Shown piece after piece: positions 34,601 through 46,444 of a stretch of 64,000 nt of DNA (positions are counted from its first letter, which is position 1; every line of letters starts with the position of its first letter). The translations under genes were made by a program, and so were the position numbers. The DNA is from Capra hircus (lineage: Eukaryota; Chordata; Mammalia; Artiodactyla; Bovidae): assembly GCF_001704415.2 (NCBI RefSeq), contig NC_030811.1:72992069-73056068 (forward strand). Direction: 5' to 3'. Under the pieces are notes generated by a model. The model was not told the DNA's origin. It made no database searches and saw nothing but the letters and a program-made list of their open reading frames with translations.

Positions 34601-35235
34601 CTAGGCAAAGGGTTAATATATGCGACATGCAAATGCTCTTACATATTGACAAGTAAACGAACAACACAATAGAGTCAGAAAGAGAAAATCCAAATAGCCA
34701 AGTCATGGAAAGGTGTGGGAGTGCACAAGTGGTTGGGGAAATGCAGATGGTTATTTTATATCCAAGCGGCTGGCAAAAATCGAAAAGCCACTTACTTATG
34801 GCTAGTTAGGATGCAGGCGAAGTGATTTCTTTAAATCTGCACGATAAAAATATCAACTGTCAAAGAACTTTGAAAAGCTATCTTACAACATCTAACCAAA
34901 TTTACCTCTCACCATTTAGTCCACCTGTTCCATCACTGGGACTAGATGCCCTAGAGATAAAAGCCCCTGTACATAATGACGTATGTTCCAGAACGTTCAC
35001 TGCTACATTGCTCATGGTAGCAAAAACACTGGTAGCAAAGAGGAAGTCCACAAACAGGGTGCTGTTGAATAATGTTAATACATCCCGCCAGCTTAATATG
35101 CCTTAAACATCAATCAAGGAGAATGAATAAAAGCCTCACCACAGTTGGATTGCAGAGACTGAGTGTCGTTGGATAAACTGCAGTAAGACAAAATGTTTAT
35201 AATGTTGCTCCATATTTGTAAAGCATAAACACTGA
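34601..35235 (+). repeat. Old L1/HAL1-like 3' remnant
   Basis: The pieces 'agccaagtcatggaaaggtg', 'ctggcaaaaatcgaaaagcc', 'tagggatgcag'-like text near 34810, 'gttcactgctacattgctca' and 'atgtttataatgttgctcca' resemble the 3' region of an old L1 or HAL1 in sense, strongly diverged. Confidence 0.5.
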
Positions 35236-35247
35236 TAGAAACTATTC

Positions 35248-35282
35248 AGTCTGTGTGTGTGTGTTTACGTGTGTGTAGAGAG
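35248..35282. repeat. TG-type microsatellite
   Basis: About 30 bp of alternating TG with an interruption ('gtttac'). Confidence 0.85.
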
Positions 35283-35437
35283 TTGGCTTGTAGGCAGCAC
35301 ACACTGATAGAGCCACCGGTATTTCATCTGGTGTTTATTCTCATTGGGTGCTACTGTGCATATTTGTGCTACATATTTTGAATATCACTCTACATGTATG
35401 TGATCATATTATCACATATAAGTACACAAGAAGTACA

Positions 35438-35641
35438 GGGCTTCCCAGGTGGCTCAGTGGTAAAGAAACTGCCTGCAATGCAGGAGACGCAGATTCAATC
35501 CCTGGGTTGGGAAGTTCCCCTGGAGTAGGAAATGGCAACCCACTCCAGTATTCTTGCTTGGAAAATCCCGTGGACAGAAGTGTCTGGTCCACTACAGTCT
35601 GTGGGGTCGCAAAGAGCCAGACACGACTTGGTGACTGAGCA
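35438..35641 (+). repeat. Bov-tA SINE, plus strand
   Basis: The tRNA-like head 'gggcttcccaggtggctcag' through 'gcaaagagccagacacgact' is complete. The direct repeat acatataag at 35414-35422 and 35643-35651 may be its target duplication, with a few extra bases 5' of the head. Confidence 0.93.
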
Positions 35642-35649
35642 TACATATA

Positions 35650-36185
35650 AGAAATATGGAGAAAATACAAATAGGAATATTATACGGTGTTAACAGGAAG
35701 TATGTGGGAAGGAAAACAGGGTTTTGGTGGGATAGGGGAAGAAGGGTAGCCAATCTAATAAAGAAAGGAAAAAAAAAGCCGTTTAAAAAAATGTGTAACA
35801 TGATCATACTTATGTTATCCACTCATATAAAATTATATGCATATGTTTTCATGTATACACACTTTCCTAAAATATAATTGTTAAGAGTTTACACAATTTG
35901 ATTATTTTTGCAATTATGTTGTTTAATAAACCAAATCCCAGAGAAGCTACACAGGCTTAAGAATCCTGCCAGAAGCAGGAACAAGAAGTGTGGAGCAGGA
36001 GCACCCATACAAGGCAGTAGTGAACCTCTGATGTAACACGACCAGCAAACTCTAGACCCCACCTGAATGCAGCAAGTAAAGGCGTAAGGAGGCATCTGCT
36101 TACTTCAAATGCAAAAGCCGCAATGAGGAACACCAAGGATCAAGGAAGCACGTCATCACCAAAAACTCCAGCAACCCTCAATTAG
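35650..36185. other. Unique AT-rich sequence
   Basis: No repeat or gene was recognised before the L1 tail that starts the tandem array. Confidence 0.4.
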
Positions 36186-36189
36186 TGAG

Positions 36190-37150
36190 ACTCTTAGACA
36201 AATGGTGCTGGGAAATCGGGACAGCTACAAGGAAAAAAAAGCAATTAGATCATTCTTTAACATGATACACAAAAATGAGCTCAAAGTGGATGAAAGACCT
36301 ATATGTGAGATCAGACACTATAAAACTCCTACAGAAAAACACAGGCATGACATTCTGGGACATAAATCAAAGGATATCTTTTTGATCTGTTCCTTAGAAT
36401 AAAGGAAAATGTAAACAAAAATAAATAAATGGGACCCACTTAAATGCATTTGAAGAGCAAAGGAAAAATTAAACAAAACAAAAAGACAACTGACAGACAG
36501 GGAGAAAATACTCCCAAATGATGTGACCAACAAGGGAGGAGTCTCGAAAGCTGACACGTGATTCACAGCGCTAAACAGCATGAAAACAAGCAGCCCTGTC
36601 ACGAAATGGCACGAGACCTAAGAAGATTCTTTCCCGAAGAAGACATACACATGGTCAAGAGGCACAGGAAAAGATGCTTAAGATCACTAATAATCAAACA
36701 AATGCAAATCAAAATTACAAGGACACGGGACATCACACCAATTTAAATGGCTGTCACCAAAAAATCAACAAAAAATAAATGCTGGGGAGAGTATGAAGAG
36801 AAGAGAATCCTCCAACACTGCTGGTGAAAATTTAAACTGGTACAGCCACGATGGAGAACAGCATGGAGATTTCTGACAAAAAACTAAACATAGACCGTCA
36901 TATGACCACACACTTTCACTCCACGGACATAACCGGGAGGCAAAACAATACATGCAAACTAATTTTCACTACAGAACTGCTTCCGAAAGTCAAGCCGTGG
37001 AAACACTTGCATATCAAAAGATGAATGGAAAGATGTACATATACACAGAACACACTTACTCAGAAATAAAGATGAAGGAAAGAATGTCATTTGCATCAAC
37101 ATGCCAGGACATAGCAGAGATCACATTAAGGGAAGGAACTCAGACACAGA
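36190..37150 (+). repeat. L1 ORF2 tail at the left edge of the array
   Basis: Sense L1 text extends further 5' into ORF2 than any array unit. It shows 'aaatggtgctgggaaatcgg' at about 36200, 'gatcagacactataaaactc' at about 36309, 'ttcccgaagaagacatacac', 'aatgctggggagagtatgaa' and 'tggagaacagcatggagatt'. It then grades at about 37150 into text shared with the array B segments ('aaccaacttggtgttccgaa'). It is probably the end of the L1 locus from which the repeated units were copied. It does not code. Confidence 0.8.
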
Positions 37151-37531
37151 GAACGTGAAAACCAACTTGGTGTTCCGAATGGGGAAGCATCAGGGAGGGG
37201 AACCCAGTAGGAGTTTGGAATGACCAAAGACTGAAGCCTTACTAACAACAGCCACAACATGGAAGCAACCGTAACATCCATTCAGAGAGTGGACCAGGAA
37301 AATGCGGCACACGTATACTATTCACCCGCTAAAAAGAAGGGAAATATGTCATTTGCAGCTAGCAGGACAGACCCACAGATTGTCATACTGAGCAAAATAA
37401 GGTAGGTGGAAAAGCAATTATTTCCAATTGCATCTCTGTGGACCTGAATGAAGTTACTGTTCTGATAACCGCACAAAATATGGAGCATCCAATCCAGTCC
37501 AGTACAAAAGAGACATTCGTTTGGCACATAA
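37151..37531 (+). repeat. Array unit 0 (partial, left edge)
   Basis: A truncated unit. A short B-like end is followed by a cut-down A segment (about 37235-37425, with 'cacaacatggaagcaaccgt' and 'tcatttgcagctagcagg'). The junction text 'tctctgtggacctgaatgaa' then leads into unit 1. The A segment lacks its 3' UTR. No SINE is present at this junction. Confidence 0.75.
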
Positions 37532-37997
37532 ATGGAAAGCCTACTGGATTCTGCTGAAGGCTCGATGACCTGGGCTGGGGTCCCATGCTTGCACCCCTAA
37601 CAGCCTTGGGACTGAGGGGGTTGAGAAACTGCTGCCTAAAACTGAGCCCCCACCGGACCTGTCATGTTTCTCCCCACCGGATGAAGCCACAGTCTCCCGA
37701 TGGGGGTCTGCCCTCCAGAGCTAAAGCAAGTCTAGTGCACCCAAAGGATGGCGGACTCTGTGGCTAGAAGAGCTCTGAAAAGGTAAGGCGTCTCTACCTC
37801 TCCCAGGGTGAGGTTTCCACTTCCAGCCTCCTTCCTAAAGACTTGCCCCACTTCTGGATGACAGCACCGAAGCCAGGCAAAATTCCAGGGCTTGGGACTG
37901 GTGGGAAGTGGGGCAGGGGAGGGTGAAGGGTAAGGAGGGGAGAAGACATTCACTCAGGCCCAAGTGACCCTCGAGCACACATGGGAGTGACCCAGTG

Positions 37998-38011
37998 CTG
38001 CCACCATGTGG
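37998..38011 (-). promoter_or_regulatory. CTCF-like site, unit 1
   Basis: On the minus strand this reads ccacatggtggcag. It differs from the CTCF core pattern CCANNAGRKGGC at one fixed position (A to T). Confidence 0.3.
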
Positions 38012-38054
38012 CCATTTCTGGTAACAACAACTTGAAAACCCCTGCCTCTGGGAG

Positions 38055-38160
38055 AAGGCAGTGGCAACCCACTCCAGTGTTCTTGCCTGGAGAATCCCAG
38101 GGACGGGGGAGCCTGGTGGGCTGCCGTCTATGGGGTTGCACAGAGTCGGACACGACTGAT
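38055..38160 (+). repeat. Bov-A/tA fragment private to unit 1
   Basis: The sequence 'agtggcaacccactccagtg' to 'agagtcggacacgactgatg' interrupts S between 'cccctgcctctggga' and 'gctgggaacttcaaactcc'. It is absent from the same place in the other units, so it arrived after this unit separated. Confidence 0.9.
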
Positions 38161-40680
38161 GCTGGGAACTTCAAACTCCAAGGACTGTGGAGCTAGAAAT
38201 GACTCCAGCCCTCAAAGATTGGCCTGAGGTGGGCCATCAAATCACAATTCGAAACAGGGCAGGCTTTCCAGAAGCAAATCTCAAAGGGTAAGTTTAACAA
38301 ATGGCTGCTAACAATGAAACCAAGAGAGGACCTGGATAAAAGGGAATACTGCTGTGCCTCTGCGGGGAGAAATGAATAGGTAAGAGCCACATGGGAAAAC
38401 AGCATAGTGGGTCCATCTAATCCTAAAGACAGAGAGCGCTGCTGATCCTGCAATCCCCAGTTAGACTCATATACGGCGGCTCATCAAGGGAGAGAAGTCT
38501 AACTGAGAAAGACAGGCACCGCAAAGTTCACTGCAGCCCTGCTCACAATAGCCATGCAAGGAAGCAACCGTACTGTGCATCAACACTGAATGGACCAGGA
38601 ACATGGGGGACACTTATAGCATGGCATGCTACTCAGCCATTAAAAAGAATGAAAATATGCCATTCGCAGCCACACAGATGGCCCCAGAGGCTGACATATT
38701 AGGGGAACTAAGACAGATGGGGAAAAAATGTATCTGATGACATGCCTTATATGTGGCATCCACAAAGAAAGCATACAAATGAACATATTTACAAAACCGA
38801 GACAGACTCACACACATACAGAATGAACCTATGGTTGCCATGGGGGAATAATGGGGGCAGGGGGGAGGCAGGATCCGTAGGGAGCTGGCATCAACTGTGC
38901 ACATGGCTCTATTCAAAACAGATGACCAGCGCAGTCATACGGTGGAGCACACTGAGTTCTGTTTGACATCATGTGGCAGCACGGGAGGAGGGCCGCTTTG
39001 GGGAGAAGGGATACACATATATGAAAGGCTGAGAACCTCGCGAGCCACATGGAAAGAACACCACGATGTCAACTGGCTATTTTCCAAAACAAAATAAAAA
39101 TTGGAAACAACACCCAACAACTTATTATCACCTTTGAGCCCACAGGATGGGCACCATCAACACGTGGGAAAACCAGGAACCCTGCAGAGGGCCTGGGGAA
39201 AGGGAACGCTCTTCTGCCTCCCCTAGGAGTGCCAATTAGTTAACACCCACTCTAGAGAACAGCAGAGCAGTGCCCGAGAAACCTCAAGAAAGCGATGACC
39301 TAGGATCTGGAGCACACATCCTTGGGCCTGTTGCCAGAGGAAACTATGCTTGAAAAGACACGTGCACCCCAACCTTCATGGCAGCACTGCTTCCAAGAGC
39401 CAGACCATGGAAGCAAGCAACAGGGAAACCGACACAGGCCTGGACAGCACGAAGTGATACAAACATACGAGGGAAAAGCACAAGCCATCCAAACAAAAGG
39501 AAAGAATGCCACTGGCAGAGACGAAGAAGGACCTAGGGAGGAGGCCAGGAAGCCAAGCCCGTCAGCCAGAGGAGGACCGATCGCATACGGTGTCACTTCC
39601 AGGAGGAAGCTCAAAATTCATTCGAATCGACTCACTGAGAAGAGAGACACCGGCTCACACTGGAAACCCACTGGGAATTCCAACTGGAGAAAGCTCTGAG
39701 GGGAATCCATCAGGAGTCTGAATAAGCACTCACATACGGATATAAAAACAGGCCTCCACGAGGACCTACAGGAGAGGACGGGGAGCCCTACCCATCGCCC
39801 TGTACAGCCCAAACAGATGGGCAAAGCGCCGGAAATGACTACACGTACCTCTCTGTGGACCCGAATCAAGTTGCTGTTCCCATAACCACACACAACATGG
39901 AGAATCCACTCTAGTCCAATTTAAAAAGAAACATTGATTTTGCACATAAAATGAAAAGCCTACTGGATTCAGCTGAGGCCTCGGTGACCCAGGATGGGAT
40001 CCCATGCCTGCACTCCTAGCAAGCTCGAGACCCAAGGCTGCACCGGTCCAAGGGCTAGGGAGCTGAGAAGCTTGTGCCTGAAACTGAGCCTCCCATTGGA
40101 CCTGTCATGTTTGTCCCCTCGGGATGAAACCACAGTCTCCAGATGGGGCCCCGCCCTCCAGGGCTAAATCAAGTCTTCAAACTATACTTCAAAATGACAC
40201 AGGCACCCCAACCTTCACGGCAGCACTGATTCCAGGAGACAAAGCAAGGAAGCCACCAACAGGGTAACTGACACAGGCCGGGACAACATGATGTGGTACG
40301 CACGTACAAGGGAAAGGCACACGCCACCCAGAAAGGAGGAAAGAACGCCATTTGAACGACAAAGGAGGGCCTCGGGAGGATGCCAGGCAGTCACACACCA
40401 AAGCTAAAGCAAGCCTAGTGCATCCAAACGACGGCCGGCCCTGTGGCGGACGAGCTCTGAAAAGTCAGGGGGTCTCCACCTCTCTCGGGGGCAGGGTTCC
40501 CGACTCCAGCCTCCTTCCTAAAGACTCGTCCCACTGCAGGATGGTAACACCCTGAACCGGACAATATTCAGGGCTTGGGATTGGAGGGAAGTGGGCAGGG
40601 GAGGGTGAAGGGTAACTGAAAGACGACGACTTTCACGGAGGCCCAGGTGCCCCTTGAGCACACATGGGAATGACCCAGGG

Positions 40681-40694
40681 CTGCCACCGTGTGG
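40681..40694 (-). promoter_or_regulatory. CTCF-like site, unit 2
   Basis: The minus strand reads ccacacggtggcag, one mismatch (A to C) to the CTCF core. Confidence 0.3.
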
Positions 40695-42610
40695 CCACTT
40701 CTGGTAACAACAACCTGAAAACCCCCGCCTCTGGGAATTTCAAATTCTCAAGGCCTGTGAGGCAGAAAGACTCCAGCTCTTGTTAAAGATTGGCCTCAGG
40801 TGGGTCATCGAATAACAATTTGAAACAACATCGGCTTTCCAGAAACCAGTCGCAAAGGTAAATTTGACCCACCCCATACATGAAAACTAAAAACTTCATC
40901 ACATAAAATGGTCTTCTCCAGGGCTCATCATTAGAAAGCTGCAAATCAAAGCGGCAAAGAGGTATCACCTGAAAGCCCACATAACGGCAATAATCAAAAC
41001 GGCTGCAAACAATGAAGGCAAGAGAGGACCTGGAAAAAACGGAACCCTCCTCTGCCTCTGCAGTAAGTAGCTAACAGCCACAGTGGAGAAATCATAGCGG
41101 GTCCTTCCAACCCTAAACAGAGACAGCTTCTAATGCGCAATCCCCCGACTGGGCTCATATATGGAGGCTCATCAAGGGAGAAAAGTCTATTTGAAAAAAG
41201 CACAGTCAGCACAAAGTTCACTGCAGTCCTACTCACAACAGCCACAGCACGGAAGCAACCGTAATGTCCACCGGCTCATGAATGGGCCAGGAGCGTGCGG
41301 GACACATACACGAGGGAATGCTACTCAGCCCTCAAAAAGGATGGGAATGTCCCGTTTGCAGGCACGTGGATGGACCCAGAGACTGACACACCGAGGAAAC
41401 TAAGAAAAGGGAAAAAGCAATGTATCCGGTGACATCCCTTACATGTGGCACCCAAAAGGAAATCATACAAGTGAACATATTTACAAAATCGAGACAGACT
41501 CACAGATATCCAGAATGAACTTAAGGTTGCCACAGGGGGAAAATGCGGTGGTCAGAGTGGGGGCCAGATCATTAGGGAGGTAGCTCAATGTGTACACGCA
41601 GCTCTATTTAAAATAAATGACCAACAAGGTCTTACTGTGAAGCACAGAGAACTCTGCTCGACGTCATGTGGCAGCCCGGATGGGAGGGCAGTTTTGTGAA
41701 AAGGTGTGCACGTATACAGACAACTGAGAACCTCTGCTGTTCACCTGGAATGACCATGTCACTGTCAAATGTCTCTTCTCCAATACAAAATAAATATTGG
41801 AAACAACACCCAACAACTCGGTATCACGTTTGAGCACACAGGACGGACACCATCCACATGTGAGCAAACCAGGAACCCTGAAGAGGGCTGGGAAAAGGGA
41901 AGCCTCTTCTGCCTCCACTGAGAATGCCAGTTAGTTAACGACCACTGTAAGGAACAGCAGAGTGGGGCCCAAGAAACCTCAAGACAGCAATGGCCTAAGC
42001 TCTGGCACCCACATCTCTGGGCCTGTCACCAGAGGAAACTACACTTAGAAAAGGCACGTGCACCCCAACATTCACAGCAGCACTAGTTCCAAGAGCCAAA
42101 CCACAGAAGCAACCAACAGGAAACCGACGCAGGCCTGGACAACACGATGTGGTACAAACACACGAGGGAAAGGCACAAGCCATCCAAAAAGGAGGAAAGA
42201 ATGCCACCAGCAGCGACCAAGAAGGGCCTAGCAAGGACCCCAGGAAGCCAAGCCAGTCAGCCAGAGGAAGACCAGTATCACGGTGTCACTTCCAGGAGGA
42301 AGCTCAAAATTCAGTCACATCGACTCATTGAGAAAAGAGACACCAACTCACACTGAGAACCCAGTGGGATTTCTGACAGACAAACCTCAGAGAGGATTCC
42401 ATCAGGAGTCTGGATCATCACAGGCACACTCACATACAGATACATATAAAACAAACCTCCACGAGAACCTACAGGAGAGGACTAGAAACCCTACTCACAC
42501 TTCTGGACAACCCAGATAGACGGCCAAAGTGCCCAAAAAGACTACACGTACAGCTCTGCGGACCTGAGTCAAGTTGTTGTCCGATAACCGCACATAACAT
42601 GGAGTATCCA

Positions 42611-42775
42611 CAATGCCTGCTAAGTCACTTCAGTCGTGTCTGACTCTCTGCGACCCTATGGACTGTAGGCTGACAGGCTTCTCTGTCCATCGGATACTCC
42701 AGGCAGGAATACTGGAGAGGGTTGCCATTTCCTTCTCCACAGGGTCTTCCCAACCCAGGGTTTGAACCCATCTAC
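42611..42775 (-). repeat. Bov-A-type SINE at unit 2/3 junction
   Basis: It contains 'taagtcacttcagtcgtgtc' and 'caggcaggaatactggagag', followed by 'acccagggtttgaaccca'. It sits between 'catggagtatccac' and 'accaatacaaaag'. The same SINE with the same junctions occurs at 48358 and 52963. Confidence 0.92.
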
Positions 42776-43286
42776 GGACCAATACAAAAGAAACTTTCAT
42801 TTGCAACAGAAGATGGAAAGCCTACTGGATTCTGTTGAAAACTCAGTGACCCCGGGCTGGGGTTCCATGCCTGCACCCCTACTAGCCTTGAGACTCAAGA
42901 CTGCACGATCCTGGGGCTGAGGGAGCTGAGAAGCTGGTGCCTGAAACTGAACCCCCATTGGGCCTGTCGTGTTTGTCCCCTCGGGCTGAAAGCACAGTCT
43001 CCAGCTGGGGGCCCCCCTCCAGGGCTAAAGCAAGTCTGGTGCACCCAACTGATGGTGGAACCTGTGGTGGAAAAGCTCTGGGAGCTCCACCTCTCCCAGG
43101 GGCAGGGTTCCCACCTCCAGCCTCCTTCCTAAAATCTCACCCCACTGCAGGATAACAGCACCCTCAGCCAGGAAAACTTCCAGGGCTTTGGACTGGTGGG
43201 AAGCGGGGCAGAGCAGGGTAAGGGTAAAGGTGAAAAGGACGGTGAGGCCCCAGCGCCCCTTGAACACACGTGGGAATGACCCAGTG

Positions 43287-43300
43287 CTGCCGCCATGTGG
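43287..43300 (-). promoter_or_regulatory. CTCF-like site, unit 3 (weak)
   Basis: The minus strand reads ccacatggcggcag, with two mismatches to the core. Confidence 0.2.
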
Positions 43301-45052
43301 CAGTGTCTGGTAATAACAACTTCAAAATGCCTGCAACAGGGAACTTCAAACTCTAAAGGCCTGTGGGACTGGAAGTGATCACAACCCTCAACAACTGGTC
43401 TGGGGTGGGTCATCGAATAACAATTTGAAACAGGACAGGCCTTCCAAAAGCCTGTCTCAAAGGGTGAATTACACACACCTCGTACATGGAAAAAAAATCC
43501 ATCACATAAAATGGTCCCCTCTGTAGCTCATTCTTAGAAAACTGAATCAAAGCGGCAAACAGGTCTTCCCACAAAGTGGTCATCATCAAAACAGCTGCAA
43601 ACAATGAATGCAAGAGAGGACCTGGGGAAAAATGGAACCCTCCCACGCCTCTGCTGGGAGAAGTCCATGGAAAACAGCATAGAGGGTCCTTCCAATCCTG
43701 AAGACAGCGATAGCTTCTGTTCCAGCAATCTCCCCATTGGGCTAATACACAGAGGCTTATAAATGTAGGAAAACTACTTGAGAAAGACACAGGAACCACA
43801 AAGTTCACAACAGCCCTACTGAAAATGGCCACGACAGAGAAGCAACCATCATGTCCCTCAACAAATGAATGGACTGGGAAGATGTGGGACATATATACAA
43901 GGCAATGTTACTCAGCCATTAAAGAGATGAAAATATGCCAAGTGCAGGCCTGTGGATGGACCTAGAGATTGTCCTACCGAGCAAAGTGAGGCAGATGGAA
44001 AAAGCAATGCATCCCTTGTATGCAGCATAAGAGATAAATCATACAAATGAACATATTTACAAAACCGAGACAGACTCACAGATATGCAGAGTGAAATTAT
44101 GTTTGCTGCAAGGGATTAAAGTAGGGGGCTGGGAGGCTGCATCATTAGAGCATTGGCGTCGACATGTACACATGGCTCTATTTAAAATGAATGACCAGCA
44201 AGGTCCTAGAGTGGAACACGGGGAACGCTGCTTGTCGTCATGTGGCAGGCTGGTTTTGTGGAGAGAGGCTGCACATATATGGATGGCTGAGGCTCTCTAC
44301 AGTCCAGGGGGAATGAGCACCACAATGTCAATTGGAAATTCTCCAACACAAAATAAAAGTGGAAACAAACTCTTACAACTCAGGATCACCTCGCAGCTGC
44401 CAGGATAGGTTCATCAACACATGGACGAAGGACGAAAGTGCGAGGGACTGGGAAGAGGGAACCTAAAAATGCCTCTGCTGCAAATGGCAACTGGTTAACA
44501 GCCACTGTAAAGAACAAGGGAGCGGGCATGAGGTACCGGGACAGCCACGACCTAAGATCTGGCACCCCCACCCGTGGGCTGTTGCCAAGGAAACTATACT
44601 TGAAAAAACACATGCACCCCAACCTTATGGCAGCACTGATTCCAAGAGACAGAATATGGAGCAACCAACAGGGAAATCGACACAGGCCTGGACAACAGGG
44701 TGTGGCACACACACCAGGGAAGGGCACAAGCCACCCAAGAAGGAGGAAAGAGTGCCCCCAGCAGAGACACGGAAGGACCCAGGGAGAAGCCCAGGAAGCA
44801 AGCCAGTCAGACAGAGGGAGACCAATAGCACATGTACCCCTTCCAGGAGGAAGCTCTAAACGCACGCACATCAGCTCACTGAGGAAAGAGACACCGACTC
44901 ACACGCTGAAAACCCACTTGGTGTTCCGATTGGAGAAACCTCAGACAGGAATCCATCAGGAGCTTGGTTCATCACAGACACACTCACAGATATAAAAACA
45001 GGCCTCCACGAGGACCTACAGGAGAGGACGGGGAACCCCACCCATCGCCCTG

Positions 45053-45733
45053 TACAACCCAGTTCAGTTCAGTTGCTCAGTCGTGTCCGACTCTTTGTGA
45101 CCCCATGAATCGCAGCACACCAGGCCTACCTGTCCATCACCAACTCCCAGAGTTCACTCAGACTCACGTCCATCAAGTCAGTGATGCCATCCAGCCATCT
45201 CATCCTCTGTCATCCCCTTCTCCTCCTGCCCCCAATCCCTCCCAGCATCAGAGTCTTTTCCAGTGAGTCAACCCTCCACATGAGGTGGCCAAAGTACTGG
45301 AGTTTCAGCTTTAGCATCATTCCTTCCAAAGAACACCCAGGGTTGATCTCCTTCAGAATGGACTGGTTGGATCTCCTTGCAGTCCAAGGGACTCTCAAGA
45401 GTCTTCTCCAACACCACAGTTCAAAAGCATCAATTCTTCGGTGCTCAGCCTTCTTCACAGTCCAACTCTCACATCCATACATGACTACTGGAAAAACCAG
45501 AGCCTTGACTAGATGGACCTTTGTTGGCAAAGTAATGTCTCTGCTTTTGAATATGCTGTCTAGGTTGGTCATAACTTTTCTTCCAAGGAGTAAGCGTCTT
45601 TTAATTTCATGGCTGCAATCACCATCTGCAGTGATTTGGGGGCCCAAATAAATAAAGTCTGACACTGTTTCCACTGTTTCCCCATCTATTTCCCATGAAG
45701 TGATGGGACCAGATGCCATGATCTACAACCCAG
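45053..45733 (-). repeat. BovB 3' fragment in unit 3, 10-bp TSD
   Basis: The reverse complement of the BovB 3' end (45063-45723) carries the C-terminal reverse-transcriptase region on the minus strand (45719-45210), without the YADD box. The exact repeat tacaacccag at 45053-45062 and 45724-45733 marks a clean 5'-truncated insertion, private to this unit. Confidence 0.95.
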
Positions 45734-46318
45734 ACAGATGGGCAAAGTGCCTGAAAAGACTACACATACATCTCTGTGGACCTGAATCAAGTTGCTATTC
45801 ACATAACCACATACAACATGGAGAATCCACCCTAGACCATACAAAAGAGACATTCATTTGGCACATAAATGGAGAGCCTACTGGATTCTGCTGAGGCCTC
45901 AGTGACCCCATGCTGGGGTCCCATGCCTGCACCCCTAGTAGCCTTGGGACCCACGGCTGCATGTTCCTGGGGCGGAAGGAGCTGAGAAGCTTGTGTCAGA
46001 AACTGAGCCCATTGGACCTGCCGTGCTTGTCCTCTCAGGATGAAACCACAATCTACAGACAGGGGCCCGCCCTCCAGAGCTAAAACAAGTCTAGTGCACC
46101 CAAACAATGGTAGACCTGTGGCTGGAAGAGCTCTTAGAAGTCATGGGGTCTCCACTCTCCCAAGGACAGGGTTCCCACTCCAAGCCTCCTTCCTAAGGAC
46201 TCACCCCACTGCGGTATGACAGCACCCTCAGCTGGACAATATTCCAGGGCTTGGGACTTGTGGGAAGTGGGGCAGGGGAGGGTGAAGGGTAATGGGGAGA
46301 AGACTTTTACCGAGGCCC

Positions 46319-46406
46319 AGGTGCCCCTTGGTGCTGCGATTCATGGGGTCGGGAAGAGTCGACACGACTGAGCGACTGAACTGAGCTGAACTGAAGGTGC
46401 CCCTTG
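46319..46406 (+). repeat. Very short BovB 3' tail insertion
   Basis: About 63 bp of BovB 3' terminus in sense ('tgcgattcatggggtcggga', 'cgacacgactgagcgactga') lies between two copies of aggtgcccctt in the S segment. No SINE head is present, so it is a minimal retrotransposed tail. Confidence 0.8.
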
Positions 46407-46430
46407 AGCCCACAGGGGAACGGCCCAGTG

Positions 46431-46444
46431 CTGCCGCGTTGTGG
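46431..46444 (-). promoter_or_regulatory. CTCF-like site, unit 4 (weak)
   Basis: The minus strand reads ccacaacgcggcag, with mismatches at two core positions. Confidence 0.2.

Larger units (their letters stand above)
37532..39950 (+). repeat. Tandem array unit 1
   Basis: Order S-A-B. S (37532-38285) starts with 'atggaaagcctactggattc' and holds 'gctaaagcaagtctagtgca' and the CTCF-like site at 37998-38011. A private Bov-A/tA fragment lies at about 38055-38160. A (about 38290-39115) is an L1 ORF2 tail and 3' UTR, but its first 100 or so bases are missing compared with other units. B (about 39116-39900) is the second, more diverged L1 3' end. No reading frame is shared with other units. Confidence 0.88.
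39951..42812 (+). repeat. Tandem array unit 2
   Basis: Order S-A-B. S (39951-40900) is interrupted at 40172-40398 by an extra piece of B. Its CTCF-like site is at 40681-40694. A (about 40905-41815) and B (about 41815-42605) are nearly identical to 51240-52960 in unit 6. A minus-strand Bov-tA sits at the end (42611-42775), in the same place as in units 4 and 6. Confidence 0.9.
42813..45868 (+). repeat. Tandem array unit 3
   Basis: Order S-A-B. S (42813-43470) carries the CTCF-like site at 43287-43300. A is about 43480-44370. B is about 44370-45868 and is split by a BovB fragment at 45063-45723. The junction to unit 4 has no SINE. Confidence 0.9.

Noticed and set aside
35438..35520. tRNA-like A- and B-box sequence
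   Set aside because: It is the tRNA-derived head of a Bov-tA SINE and not a functional tRNA gene; the same holds for the other Bov-tA and CHR copies.
37765..37785. A splice-donor-like word (aaaaggtaaggcg) in the S of unit 1, hinting at a transcribed exon
   Set aside because: The gtaag is private to unit 1; other units read differently at this point and no partner acceptor is evident.
44438..44995. 185-codon plus frame and overlapping 161-codon minus frame in the array
   Set aside because: They lie in L1 tails A and B, are not kept open in the other units, and have no domain. They are chance frames.
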